In this document: piece by piece, positions 42,487 to 53,977 of the stretch
Numbering within the stretch: the first letter of the stretch is position 1
How the letters are laid out: each line of letters opens with the position of its first letter
Source: Pseudeuparius sepicola
Taxonomy: Eukaryota > Arthropoda > Insecta > Coleoptera > Anthribidae
Reading direction: 5' to 3'
Assembly (NCBI GenBank): GCA_963920635.1
Contig: OY987308.1
Coordinates: forward strand, 22,349,096 to 22,413,095
DNA length: 64,000 bases
Translations under genes and position numbers: made by a program
The notes under the pieces: generated by a model
Databases searched by the model: none
Told to the model about the DNA's origin: nothing
The model's input: only the letters and a program-made list of their open reading frames with translations

Positions 42487-42700
42487 CTACAAATCAGAAA
42501 TGAAAATATTTGAAGACCACTTTTTGGATACACGATAATCACAAGAAACTTTTAAATAAAATTTCCAATGTATGTAGGTACTTACTAACGTTTTTATTGA
42601 TCACATTTACATTACACACTATGCTAAGCTAACATTTAACAGTATTGTACAAAACAGCGACTTTTATAACTAAAATCAGGTACTGTTAGAACAGTGTCCA

Positions 42701-42706
42701 TTTATT
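42701..42706 (-). promoter_or_regulatory. Poly(A) signal of terminal exon B
   Basis: A minus-strand AATAAA lies 18 nt after the exon B stop and before exon A begins. Exon B can therefore terminate a transcript by itself, making A and B mutually exclusive 3' ends. Confidence 0.65.
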
Positions 42707-42723
42707 CGATAGATCACAAAAAT

Positions 42724-45700
42724 TTATACTCTCTTGATGTGGCACAAGCAGCACGAAGGTATCTTGAAGTTGTCCCACTTGAGATCTTTATGGTCTTGTC
42801 CTAGTATTAGTAACGTCCTTACTGAGTATTTTTGTTTGCAGGTGGTGACGTACATTTCTTCTGAGAAGACGTCAGCGTATCTACATGACTTGCCTTCACT
42901 AAAATACCATCGAACAATTATTGTAACTAAACAAACATTTGTTAGGAAAAAATATATCTACAGAAAATAGAACATAGAATATGAAGAGGTAACAAAGAAT
43001 TTTGTGGTTAAATAATAAATACCCTAACAACCAAGATGAGTGTAAACTACGTAGGTACTAAAAAAGCAGGTGCAATTATTGTGGGGACAATAATAGGTAT
43101 CTACGAATCTACGAGCAAAATAATATATTATGTCATGTCTTACCTAATTGAGGTACAAATAATTTTTTAAACCATTATCGAATTTTATTCACACACATTA
43201 TAGAATGAAGATCAATATTGGCTGATGGGGTATTTATAAATTTAACAAATTCAGCAAACAAGTTAACAATAATTTCAAGTATCAAACTTCACAAAGCAAA
43301 TGCATAAATCTGTTTTGGGGTTACTTTTTGCTTTAAAAAATATGAAAAATGAAAAATAAAATATTAATTTTAGTTATTATTTTTTCCCAACATGTTAAAA
43401 ACTATTATTATTTGGTATCACTAGCTTTGTCAATGCATTAACTTTTTATTACTAAATACCGACCATAGAATAATATGTCTTTATGTTTGATACATTAGAC
43501 AAGGAAAGAGAGAGAACACCGCGCTTGCCTACCCTGCCGTGTTTAGATTTTGTTACTTCGTTTTGAACGGCTGCCATTTTATATGTGGCAGACAAAGCGA
43601 GTACGTTGTGAGTTAATTTCGTGAATTTGTGAATTAAAAGTAACAGTGATTAGGGGAAAAATATACTCTTACGATGGTGAATTGTTCAGCGTTTGGTTGC
43701 AAAAGCAGAAGTGAAAAGCAAGAGCCCGGGATTTTGTTTCACAGGTAAATATTTAACAAGCTACATTTGAAAGATGCTCTAAAACTTTATTTTTTCTGAA
43801 TATAACTTCTTCAAATTCCTTCTACCTTTTAGTATGATAAAGTGCATTGTTTTGTCTGTAAATAGGACCAATATAATTATTTTTAACATCGTTTTTATTA
43901 AAAATTTCTTAATTGATTATGATAATTTCATAAAATACTGGTTGGTTTCCATGGGCGTGCATTATTTATTTTATTTTGATTATCTGCAAATAAATACCAT
44001 TATTCCAAATTACATGTAAGTCAAAATTAACTACCATTTCATTTTTAACATTTTTGTGATATTGGCTAAGAACGCGTTTCATGCTACGCCACTGGCCTGT
44101 CGTGCGATGTGGCAGTCGGTAACACAGCCGTGAGCGCTGTTAGGCGTCCTCTCTCTTTCCTTGTCTAAGTTTGATACAAATATGCTTGATAGTACGTTAA
44201 GTAGCTAAGATATAAATTTAATTACATTCAGCACTAAATTAATGCAAAAATAATTAATTAATTAACATATCAGGAAACTATTTGATATACATATTTAACC
44301 AAAATTTAGGACTTTCTCAGAACAAATTAACTTTTATCTTAATTATTGAATTTTAGATTATGCTACCTTAAAAAGTGTTTAATGATTTATTACTATTTTA
44401 GCCTCGATTTAGTACTGGAAATGTTAACTTAAATAAATTTATTTATTTTTATACAATGTCTTTAAGAAATTTTATAAAATATTAGATTTTTAATTGTTTA
44501 GGGAATCGCAAATTTCGTGTTTGTTGCAACGATATTAAACAAAATCTTAAAATGTCGCAAAAATTTTTCTGAACAAGGTAAAACATTCGTACCTAATGAT
44601 AATGTGTATATTAAAAAACTCTCATTTAAGGTGCAAAATTTTTATTTTAAATGTTTATTAAGAAACTGTGGCAATTAATTGACGAACATTTTTTTCTTAG
44701 GAGGTTATGTTTTGGCATTTAGGCATAGCTTTTAATTCTAAACAACTTTTTTACCTACCCTGTATGCTGTATAATTTGCAAAAAAAAAAACAAATTTTGT
44801 AAGTAAAACTATTGAAATTTTGACAAATAAGCATTTTTAAAACAAAATGTAACTCCAACCTTAAATTTGAAAACAAATCATTGATCAAAAATTCTCTATG
44901 ATGCGAACATTTTGGAGGACACTGTACATTTTCGGTCACCCTATACAGTGTGTCCCACTTAAGGGCTGACCACCCTCGAAAAATTTTTATTTATAGCTTG
45001 ATTTTCATAAACTTTTTGTTGGATAGAGCTTTAAAAATGGCATTAAATGTATAATTAAGGTGCCTCGTACGTTAAATTCATGGCCCACTGAGACGGTGTT
45101 TTAGTGCTGAAATTTCGAGAAGTACTTTTAGGGATTTTTTAGAGAAAAATTAATGCCGGTTTCTTGTTCAGCGTTGTTGGAAACCCAAACGAACCAATTT
45201 GCATTAGCATAGCTCCACAGGGTGTTCCAAAAAATTAAAAGGAAAAGTTAAGCCGGATTCTTATATGCAGTGAGAGGTTCCAAACAAAAACGAACTAATT
45301 TGTAATTAATTTTCTTAATTTCTGGTAAGTTGGTCACTAAAATATTCATGAAGAACTCATATTCTTTCAAAAATTCATTAGCGAAAAATTTTTTTATTTA
45401 ATTTAATATCATCAAATACATGAATAAACAACACAACATAACATAAACTCAAATTTCAGTCATTTCAATTAGTCCTCCATTTTCTAATGCAAATTGGTAC
45501 GTTTGGGTTTCCAACAACGTTGAATAAAAATCTATCATTAATTTTTCTCTAAAAAAAGTCCCTAATAGTAGGTACTTCTCGAAATGTCAGCACTAAAACT
45601 TCGTCTCAGTGGGCCATGAATGTAACGCACGAGGCACCTGAATTATGCATTTAATGCCATTATTGAAGCTCTACCCAACAAAAAAAAAGTTTATGAAATC

Positions 45701-48700
45701 GTCACTAATGAAGTGGGACACTAAAAATTTTGAAACACCCTGTAGAGCTATGGTAATGAAAATTGGTACGTTTGGGTTTCGAACAACGCTGAATAAGAAT
45801 CCGGCATTGATTTTCCTCTAAAAAAATCCCTAATAGTACTTTTCGAAATTTCAGCACTAAAACACCGTCTCAGTGGGCCATGAATTTAAGTCACGAGGTA
45901 CCTGAATTATACATTTAATGCCATTTTTAAATCTCTATCCAACAAAAAAAAGTTTATGGAAATCGAGCCATAAATAAAAATTTTACAGGGGTGGTCAGTC
46001 CTTAAGTGGGACACACTGTATATTCGTTCAAGATGCAATTTTGCCGGGATCATGTGGAAAATCAAGGCGGACCTTGAAAACAACTTCGTTACTACCAGCA
46101 ATTAAAAAGTAATAATAGAAAGACAATTTAAACAATGAAAGCTGTTCTTGTATGTCCAGTTTTACGATAAAATTTACAATATTTATTTTTTAAATATATG
46201 TACAATTTGTCCCCGGATAGATGAAGGACTCTTGTAAAATACGAAAATAATATGACATAATTTTAGTTTTTGAAAATTCAGTATGCGTTGGATATTTTGA
46301 AAAAATAATTTTACACACCGGTAAAGTGCCATTTTTGTAGGTTTTACTCTTTGAATAGAGAATCCCAGGAAGGAGTCAAAGCTGTATGTGTATATTATAA
46401 AATACGTGAGACGGAAATCGCCCTGAGTAGTAGGTAACCAAGTTTTGACACAATATTTTGATATCTGACAATGTGGTAGGTGTCAGTATGTGGTATTTAG
46501 ATACTTCTAGCTATTATGCTTATCTGTGCGGCTTGTGGCACTTCCCTGACCGCCAAAACTAAAATGTTTGAGGATAATAATCGATCGGTAAGTAATTTTG
46601 CAATTTAAATTCACTTTTGAGGCCATGCACCAAAGTGGCATAGACGTTTGTGTAGGTACCTATTTCTTCGTAATTGGAAAACAACTCAAAGGTGCGCGCC
46701 ACTGTAAAAACGGTCGAGCGTCAAGCCCACGATACACTTACCCACGGTATGTCACTAACGAATCCGAAAACAAGGCAACTCTGCGCATCTACGTCAGTTG
46801 CGAATCACGAATTCAAAATAATGGGCGGCTGCGGTTGTGTTTTACGATTTTTTATAGTTTACAGTTTAATGTGTCAAGAAAAAAATGTAAACAACTGACT
46901 GATCGTCAGTCCAGCTCGACAGTGCTTTAAAATAGGCCAAAAATGCCGGGATGTGCAGTCAACGTTTGTCCAAATAATAACAGAAACAGTGAGGGAACGG
47001 AAATTAAGTACTATAGATTTCCCAAGGACAATAATCTTGCCAAAAAATGGATTGCTGCATGCCGCAGACAAGACAGTATCAATTTAAAAAATGGTAAGGA
47101 AACAGATTATTTATAGAACAGAACATTAAAAATAGGGGACTCAACAGAGTTTATGCCTGGTTTATACAGAAATAAAATAGAATGTGCAATAAAAAGTTAG
47201 CCTTGTTATGGTTAAAGGGAATCATTATTTGATCCCTATTTTACTCACTATTTATTATGTTGTTTTGTTTGTTGTTTAACTATAAACTAAGCATTAGTTG
47301 TGCAGGTTGTGCTTGTGTCGAGGCTTGTGTGCATTAATTGGTAAATAAGGCTTTAATTGACATAAACCGACATAAACACTGGAAGGAAAAAGTTATATTT
47401 TTGGTAAGGCTTTGAATTTTATTTATCAATATATCTTTGCCTATTACAAGTTATCTGTAAAATACTTTTTTTCGGTGGAGAGTTTGTGTCGATAGAAGCC
47501 AAAACTTAGTTCAGGATTACCTTACTTACAATAATAATGTATTATTAATTTTTGATTAATTATTGAATTTTAGATTATGCTACCTTAAAAAGTGTTTAAT
47601 GATTTATTACTATTTTAGCCTCGATTTAGTACTGGAAATGTTAACTTAAATAAATTTATTTATTTTTATACAATGTCTTTAAGAAATTTTATAAAATATT
47701 AGATTTTTAATTGTTTAGGGAATCGCAAATTTCGTGTTTGTTGCAACGATATTAAACAAAATCTTAAAATGTCGCAAAAATTTTTCTGAACAAGGTAAAA
47801 CATTCGTACCTAATGATAATGTGTATATTAAAAAACTCTCATTTAAGGTGCAAAATTTTTATTTTAAATGTTTATTAAGAAACTGTGGCAATTAATTGAC
47901 GAACATTTTTTTCTTAGGAGGTTATGTTTTGGCATTTAGGCATAGCTTTTAATTCTAAACAACTTTTTTACCTACCCTGTATGCTGTATAATTTGCAAAA
48001 AAAAACAAATTTTGTAAGTAAAACTATTGAAATTTTGACAAATAAGCATTTTTAAAACAAAATGTAACTCCAACCTTAAATTTGAAAACAAATCATTGAT
48101 CAAAAATTCTCTATGATGCGAACATTTTGGAGGACACTGTACATTTTCGGTCACCCTATACAGTGTGTCCCACTTAAGGGCTGACCACCCTCGAAAAATT
48201 TTTATTTATAGCTTGATTTATTATTTTTTTTTTTACTATTTATTATGTTGTTTTGTTTGTTGTTTAACTATAAACTAAGCATTAGTTGTGCAGGTTGTGC
48301 TTGTGTGCATTATTATTTGGTAAATAAGGCTTTAATTGACATAAACCGACATAAACACTAAACACTGGAAGGAAAAAGTTATATTTTTGGTAAGGCTTTG
48401 AATTTTATTTATCAATATCTTTGCCTATAACAAGTTATCTGTAAAATACTTTTTTCGATGGAGAGTTTGTGTCGATAGATGCTAAAACTTAGTTCAGGAT
48501 TACCTTACTTACAATAATAATGTATTATTTAGATACCTCTATATGATATTTTTTTATGGTCTACCAATATACGGTCTTTTAAAAGAAAAATCCTGTTAAT
48601 TTAACAAAATAGACATCAATTTTATCTGCAGGCATACGATTATCTAAAACGCAAAGAAAACAAATTATTTGTAAAATTATAATTATCAAATTAAATGTGT

Positions 48701-51700
48701 TTTTATCAAGAGAATATTCATTCATTTATCTAGTAATATAATCTACATATTTTTAACAACATTTATTTAAGAGAAAACGTTTAAAATAAGCAAAAACCCG
48801 TAAAAAGTACCTATTGCTGTGTAAAACATATGGAGCAATTTAAATTCTGATTCCCAACTGACGTCACAAGATGCGCAATGACATACCGTGGGTAAGTGTA
48901 TCGTGGTTAAGCCCAAATTTGCTCCTTCCTGGGGTTCCTTATTCAAAAGTTTTACTACAAAATGTTTTTGAGGAAACCTGTCGAAATTGCTTAAATCGAA
49001 TAATTAAAAAAAAATCCCATACGGATTTTATAACGCTATATATCCTTATATCATACTTACTCTACGCAAGTCTCGTAGACGATACCCTGCTTGGTTTCGT
49101 TGACGTTGACTACGGTCCTCTCGACGTTGTCCAAATTGAAGGCCGTCTGAGGGAAAGAAATGTGAGATCTGGTCGCGCAAAAAGTCTCACCGTCGTCAAC
49201 GTCGAACTGGCCCCTATTGCCGATCTCTATCTCAGTTGCCTGAAACACCCGCCGTTCAAATCACAGAAATAACCAATGATCTATATACCTAGATCCATAA
49301 TCCAATATACAACTTCGTCCTCAACATTTTGCTGTTTATTTACAACATTTTTATGCAGAGTTGCAACTTCCCTAATGTGACAAATAATGAAAGCACTTAT
49401 TTCTTACAATGTAAATATAGCAAAGTCATCAGAGATATACAGTGCCCGCCAAAAAGTCTGCACCATATGGGAAAAAATTTTAGTAAATATCTTACCGAAA
49501 ATTTGTTTGCGGCATCAGGTTTTGCTTGCTCTAGAACCAAAATTGACATAATCAAATGTTGTGACGTAGTCTTTTTTATATGTCAAATTTGACATTAATG
49601 AAAAAAATTTCCGAAAAATGGGCTTATTTAACCGAATTTCAAAAAAAGTCATAAGAAAAATATGTTTCCTTCGCAATTTTATACCCCTATGCAAAATTTC
49701 AAGAGCCTACTAAGATTTTTATATTTTGCCCTTTGTTGCCCTTTTCCGTATTTGTTAATCCATAAAAGTCGATCCTATGTAATTTAAAACACTCATTGAC
49801 TGAATACATACTGCAAAATACTTAGTTCACGGTCTAAATATAATTCTTTTCCTTTTTTTTTGCATAAAAATTAAAATGAGGGCTTGTTGAAGAAGCACGC
49901 TTGGTGCAAAATTGATCTCATTTTTACAGATAAACACATAAATTCGATTTACAAACTTCTTTCTATAGTAAATGGTTGTAAAAACACACAAATATTTCTG
50001 TTATGCTGATCTGATCAGAAATATCTAGAAAATTTAAAATATTATGTCCAATAATATCCAACAAAGGGCAAAATATGAAAATTGTAGTAGGCTCTTGAAA
50101 TTTTGCATAGGGGTATAAAATTGCGAAAGAAACATATTTTTCTTATGACTTTTTTCGAAATTCGGTTAAATAAGCCCATTTTTCGGACATTTTTTTCATT
50201 AATGTCAAATTTGACATATAAAAGAGACTACGTCACAACATTTGATTATGTCAATTTTGGTTCTAGAGCAAGCAAAACCTGATGCCGCGAAAAAAATCTC
50301 CGTAAGTTATTTATTAACAATTTTTCCCATATGGAGCAGACTTTTTGGCGGGCACTGTATAATTATGTTAATATTATCTCTTCATTATATAATATATCAT
50401 ATTATAATTGGTAATATTAAAATACACATGTTGAAAATATATTAAATTATGTACTAAGCGTGGTTGCATAGAAGGAAAACTGGGGCAAGCGTAATAGATT
50501 TGGCAACGACGCGGCAGGACCGAACGCCTATTTCTTGTTGTAGTGCGCGCCGAGTACAGGTTAAAAACGCTAATAAACTCTTTACATTGGTTTAACTATC
50601 AACCTATTATAGTGAATAGTGATGGGGCGCTTAAAATGCTTCGTGTGCGGTGCTAGAAATACTGGATCAAACCGAACTTTCCACTGGTGGGCAATATATA
50701 TTTACGGATCATCTGTGCATCACTACAGGGTCTTTGTTTTGATATTTTATTGTATATCAACGTGGATTACAATGCCATTTGAATGGGTCATCTAGGTATA
50801 CAGATCATTGGAAATAACATTAAGAGTGTCCCTTACGTTTATGGCTTGTTGCTTGAAGAACTCCTTGAGTTCCGGCGATCTGTTAAGTAGGTTTTGGACT
50901 TTGTCGGTTGGATAGCCGGACACGTTTTCGCAGAGGCCATAGAGGCAGGTCTTGGTGTCCGCAGCTCCGGTGGTTTGCCGCTGGAACTCTTGTCCGGGGA
51001 AAACCATCTGACCGAAATCTAAACAGAAATAAAAGCAACAGTTGAAAGTTAGGTAGTGTAAGTTAACCTGCCTCAGCTGCTATCGTTGTCCGAATATTAC
51101 GAAGAGACAGCGTGTACCTGGGAAGGAGTAGGTATTATATTGAGTAGTACTAACACGTATATTTAACTCCATTGTTATTTATTCAGGGTGAGTTTTTTTC
51201 GATGCCCACTATGGGGATCTCGGAAACTAGCAGAGCTAGAACAAAGGTTAAATGGGGAAAGAATTTCAGTTTTGAATGCTCAATCTAGTGCCCTTTTTGA
51301 ATTTTAAAAAGTTCATGGCTCACTAGATATTTAGAAGAGTGATTTTTTGCTATTTCATCAGATCTCTGTAGCTCCGTTATTTCTGATTACACAGAAAAAC
51401 TGTAGAAACAAAAATTGTAGACAATTTTGGGCTTAATAACATAATCTGATCCAATTTTTTAAGTTATTTGTGATTTTTGAGATATGAAACTTTTGTTTTT
51501 TTCAATGTAAATCATAGTCGGCTGTGGCCTTATCAAATAGGCCATTTTTTGAGCTTTCCAAAGATATAATACTCGACATAGTTATTCTAAAAAATAAAAG
51601 AGCTATGGCTAATTTTCTGTTTTTTTTTTAATTTTCACATAGTCAGCCATGGGATATTTTCATAATTACGTTCTATTTTATAATTAGACATACTTCAAAC

Positions 51701-53371
51701 TTTATAATATTTTGTTTTTAGCTGGTAGGTAACAAAATGTAACAAAATAAAACAAAAATTATAAAACTCAAATTCAAAGAGAGCGCCTGTCAATACTGGC
51801 AATTGCTTCTAAAACAGCTGCTCTTAATTCAGCAATTGTCTCATACTTTATTTTGTACTGTTCCCCACAAAAAGAAATCCAAAACAGACAAATCGGGGGA
51901 TCGGGGCGGCCAGGAAATAGGTCTATTTCTCCCTATCCAACTATTTGGATAGAGCTGATCTAGGTAATTTCTTACGGGCAAATAATTATGTGGTGGAGCT
52001 CCATCATGATAATTTTTGTTTTATTTTGTTACATTTTGTTACCAGCTAAAAATAAAATATTTGAAAGTTTGAAGTGTCTTATTATAAAATAGAACGTAAT
52101 TACGAAAATATTCCATGGCTGACTATGTGAAAATTAAGACAGAATCAGAAAATTAGCCATAGCTCTTTTATTTTTTGTAATAACTATGCCGAGTATTATA
52201 TCTTTGGAAAGCTCAAAAAATGGCCGATTTGATAAGGCCACAGTCAACTATGATTTACATTAAAAAAAACACACAAGTTTACGTCATAGGTACCTCAAAA
52301 ATCACAAACAACATAAAAAAATTGGATTAGATTATCTTATTAAGCCCAAAATTATCTACAATTTCTGTCTCTACAGTTTTTCTGTATAATCAGAAATAAG
52401 GGAGCTACAGAAATCTGATGAAATAGCAAAAAATCACTCTTTTCAAAATATCAAGTGAGCCATTAACTTTTTTAAAAATCCAAAAGGGGCATTACATTGA
52501 GCATTCAAAAATGCAATTCTTTCCCCATTTAACCTTTGTTTTAGCTCTGCTAGTTTCCGAGATCCCCATATAGTGGTCATCGAAAAAAACTCACCCTGTA
52601 TATTGTTAATTTGGTTTGTTCCATTTGTGGGTAGAACACGCAGTAGTAAACATACACACAGACACGCGCTTGAAGGAAACAGTCTAATACTAACCAAGAG
52701 TGATTAACTTCATCCTTATGCGGATAGTTTTGTTCATATTGTCCCCGCAATACGAGAACCGAGAAATATAATGCTTAGCTGACAACACGACACGTAATTA
52801 GTCATTCCTACCGACTGCGCCAGGTTACCCAGTCTTGATTAGAATATACGTTTGATTTGTATATCAGATTTGCATGTCAATTTGCTGCTGCATACGTAAC
52901 GCACTTGTCTACCAATAAAACGACTTTACCAGGTATTGTGTGTACCGAAATTGCTTACGTGCTGTCTAAGCTGATGGGGGAATAACGTGGTTAAGACTAA
53001 ACAAATGTTTATATACACAATTGAGACATTTTCGTGAACGAAACAAAAGTGTGTATGGAAGAAACTTTTAAGTTTAGATGGTATCCTACCTTGGATTTTT
53101 CTAGTGCCGTTCGCAGGTTTGATCATCTCAACTTGCGAGTTTCTGGTTCGAGTCTCATAAGGATTCCTTCCGCTACTCATGTTGTCTAGAATGAACCCAT
53201 TCCGATGCTCGTGGTGGTGATTGTGACCTTGCAACTTCCTGCTTGGGACTTTTGTGGACTGATCTTCTACGTACTGTGCATAAATTGCTGCCAAACATGA
53301 TGTCTGTAAATGAGAAACAGATGAAATGTTTTCACTTTAGGGTTGATTACGCAAGAGAGCATGATGATCAT
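42724..53371 (-). CDS. spz: Spaetzle-like secreted cystine-knot ligand (- gene, isoform B)
   Basis: The exons are 53371-53351 (tentative), 53303-53090, 51018-50837, 49239-49061 and terminal exon B 42898-42724, or A at 42486-42309. All join in phase. The N-terminus reads MIIMLSC|TSCLAAIYAQ, a short signal peptide. The 47-nt first intron with a GTAATC donor is the weakest call. Exon 3 has the prodomain signature (TKTCLYGLCENVSGYPTDKV). Exon 4 begins the ligand (GETFCATRSHISFPQ, GIVYETC) and has IGNR|GQFDVDD eleven residues before the first knot Cys, placed like the activating cleavage of Drosophila Spaetzle. Exon B adds EGKSCRYADV, TTCKQKYSVRTLLIL and IPSCCLCHIKRV. All seven family cysteines are present. 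The product should be a protease-activated Toll-family ligand. Isoform B is about 228 residues. Introns contain a P-like element, a solo THAP exon and three foldback elements. Confidence 0.88.
43494..44169 (+). mobile_element. P-superfamily short element, THAP exon, 8-bp TSD
   Basis: The termini ATTAGACAAGGAAAGAGAGA and its inverse, CTCTCTTTCCTTGTCTAAG at the right, are flanked by an exact 8-bp duplication, TTTGATAC (43486-43493 and 44170-44177). The ATG at 43674 opens a 71-nt exon, MVNCSAFGCKSRSEKQEPG, followed by FHR and a GTAAAT donor: the first half of a THAP zinc finger (C-x4-C ... FH). No transposase exon remains in the 676 bp, so it is non-autonomous. It lies in the last intron of the - Spaetzle-like gene. 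Confidence 0.88.
44337..44990 (+). repeat. Source of a 655-bp direct duplication at about 47561-48217
   Basis: From TTATTGAATTTTAGATTATG to the GAAAAATTTTTATTTATAGC block near 44995, the sequence is almost base-for-base repeated at 47561-48217 (differences include the A-run length near 44780/48000). It spans the left end of the foldback element that starts at 44946. Confidence 0.9.
44946..46018. mobile_element. 1.07-kb foldback element, TA target
   Basis: The ends CAGTGTGTCCCACTTAAGGG and CCTTAAGTGGGACACACTG are inverted and TA flanks both. Inner inverted blocks (GGCCCACTGAGACGGTGTTT and its complement) show that much of the element is palindromic. Partial ends recur at about 48160 and 59250. 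There is no transposase frame. Confidence 0.8.
46355..46680 (+). mobile_element. THAP-family-3 element fragment
   Basis: It matches 41856-42150 (CCAGGAAGGAGTCAAAGCTG; GCCATGCACCAAAGTGGCAT). The THAP-like frame (ATG near 46519, MLICAACGTSLTAKTK) has an extra A that shifts it out of frame. The right end is missing. Confidence 0.6.
46728..48905 (+). mobile_element. P-superfamily element A, THAP exon, internal duplication
   Basis: The termini CACGATACACTTACCCACGG and CCGTGGGTAAGTGTATCGTG match element B. They are flanked by 8-bp GTCAAGCC / GTTAAGCC (46720-46727, 48906-48913; one mismatch). A THAP exon, 46943-47093 (MPGCAVNVCPNNN, KYYRFPKDNN, then WIAACRRQDS), keeps the C-x3-C, FP and W...C parts and ends at a GTAAGG donor. 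At 47549-48235 about 0.68 kb copied from 44337-44990 is inserted, and about 300 bp of the element itself (47249-47548) is repeated after it (48238-48530). There is no transposase domain. It lies in the last intron of the - Spaetzle-like gene. Confidence 0.85.
49440..50357. mobile_element. 918-bp foldback element, TA target
   Basis: CAGTGCCCGCCAAAAAGTCT and its inverse end the element and TA flanks both sides. The arms match for about 280 bp (for example CATCAGGTTTTGCTTGCTCT with its complement near 50275). It is intronic and non-coding. Confidence 0.85.
50622..50686 (+). pseudogene. Solo THAP-like exon
   Basis: An ATG opens MGRLKCFVCGARNTGSNRTF, then H and a GTGGGC donor in phase 2. C-x2-C followed by FH directly before a phase-2 splice site is the pattern seen in the THAP exons at 43674 and 41981. 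No TIRs or later exons were found, so this is either a relic of another P-like element or a captured first exon. Confidence 0.45.
51184..52598. mobile_element. 1.4-kb palindromic foldback element, second copy
   Basis: Same family as 12291-13799. CAGGGTGAGTTTTTTTCGAT and the inverse CGAAAAAAACTCACCCTG end it, with about 600-bp arms. The mariner-like transposase relic lies in the centre, in the opposite orientation (minus strand, about 51960-51770). It sits in the intron between exons 53090 and 51018 of the - Spaetzle-like gene. Confidence 0.82.
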
Positions 53372-53977
53372 GAATTGTGGACAATGTTAATGTTTAACTC
53401 ATACGCAATTACTGACATGTTAGTATGTGGTTAGTTTCTTTATATTATTCGTGACTAACGTGGAGATACGATGCTTTCGATATGATTCCACAAAAGTAAT
53501 GATCCAATTATTTAGATCGGAATACCCACAAGGAACAAAAAAATTTAATTACGGTAAATGGTAAATGGAACCAGGCTGACAATTTTATACCATTAACCTT
53601 GATATTGCTATTAATACTCGTCTCTTCATGTTGGTTGTTTTCTCAAGATTTTTTCAAATTCTGCATAATGTACCCAAGTTTGTACAGCTCGTGTGAATTT
53701 GACCGTATTTGAACCGTAGATCAATAAATTAGTCAAGCCCTATTGGATATACCAGCGTTTTACAATATGAGAGGAAGTCTAGAACCGTAAAAAAAATTAA
53801 ATGGTGTAGAATGTAATTGCGATGAAAAGGTATGTCACATCAGCTGATTTTTTTTGGTAAATTTGACACAATTGTATAGAGTGTGTCCGGCTTAAAGTAA
53901 TTTATTCCGGTAATTGTTAGATAAAGTCATAGTTCAAAAACAAAATCATCAACTTACTTAACGTTGTGTACTGATTC

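Noticed and set aside
42734..42970. 78-residue + strand frame
   Set aside because: It is antisense to Spaetzle terminal exon B, which carries the family cysteines.
49057..49272. Continuation of the minus-strand frame past 49061
   Set aside because: The GTAAGT donor after GTAGA and the matching phase of both terminal exons show that the exon ends at 49061.
50792..50836. In-frame extension of the 50837-51018 exon to a stop at 50792
   Set aside because: A strong GTAAGG donor at 50836 ends it in phase 0, matching the next exon; using the later GTATAC would meet a stop in exon 49239.
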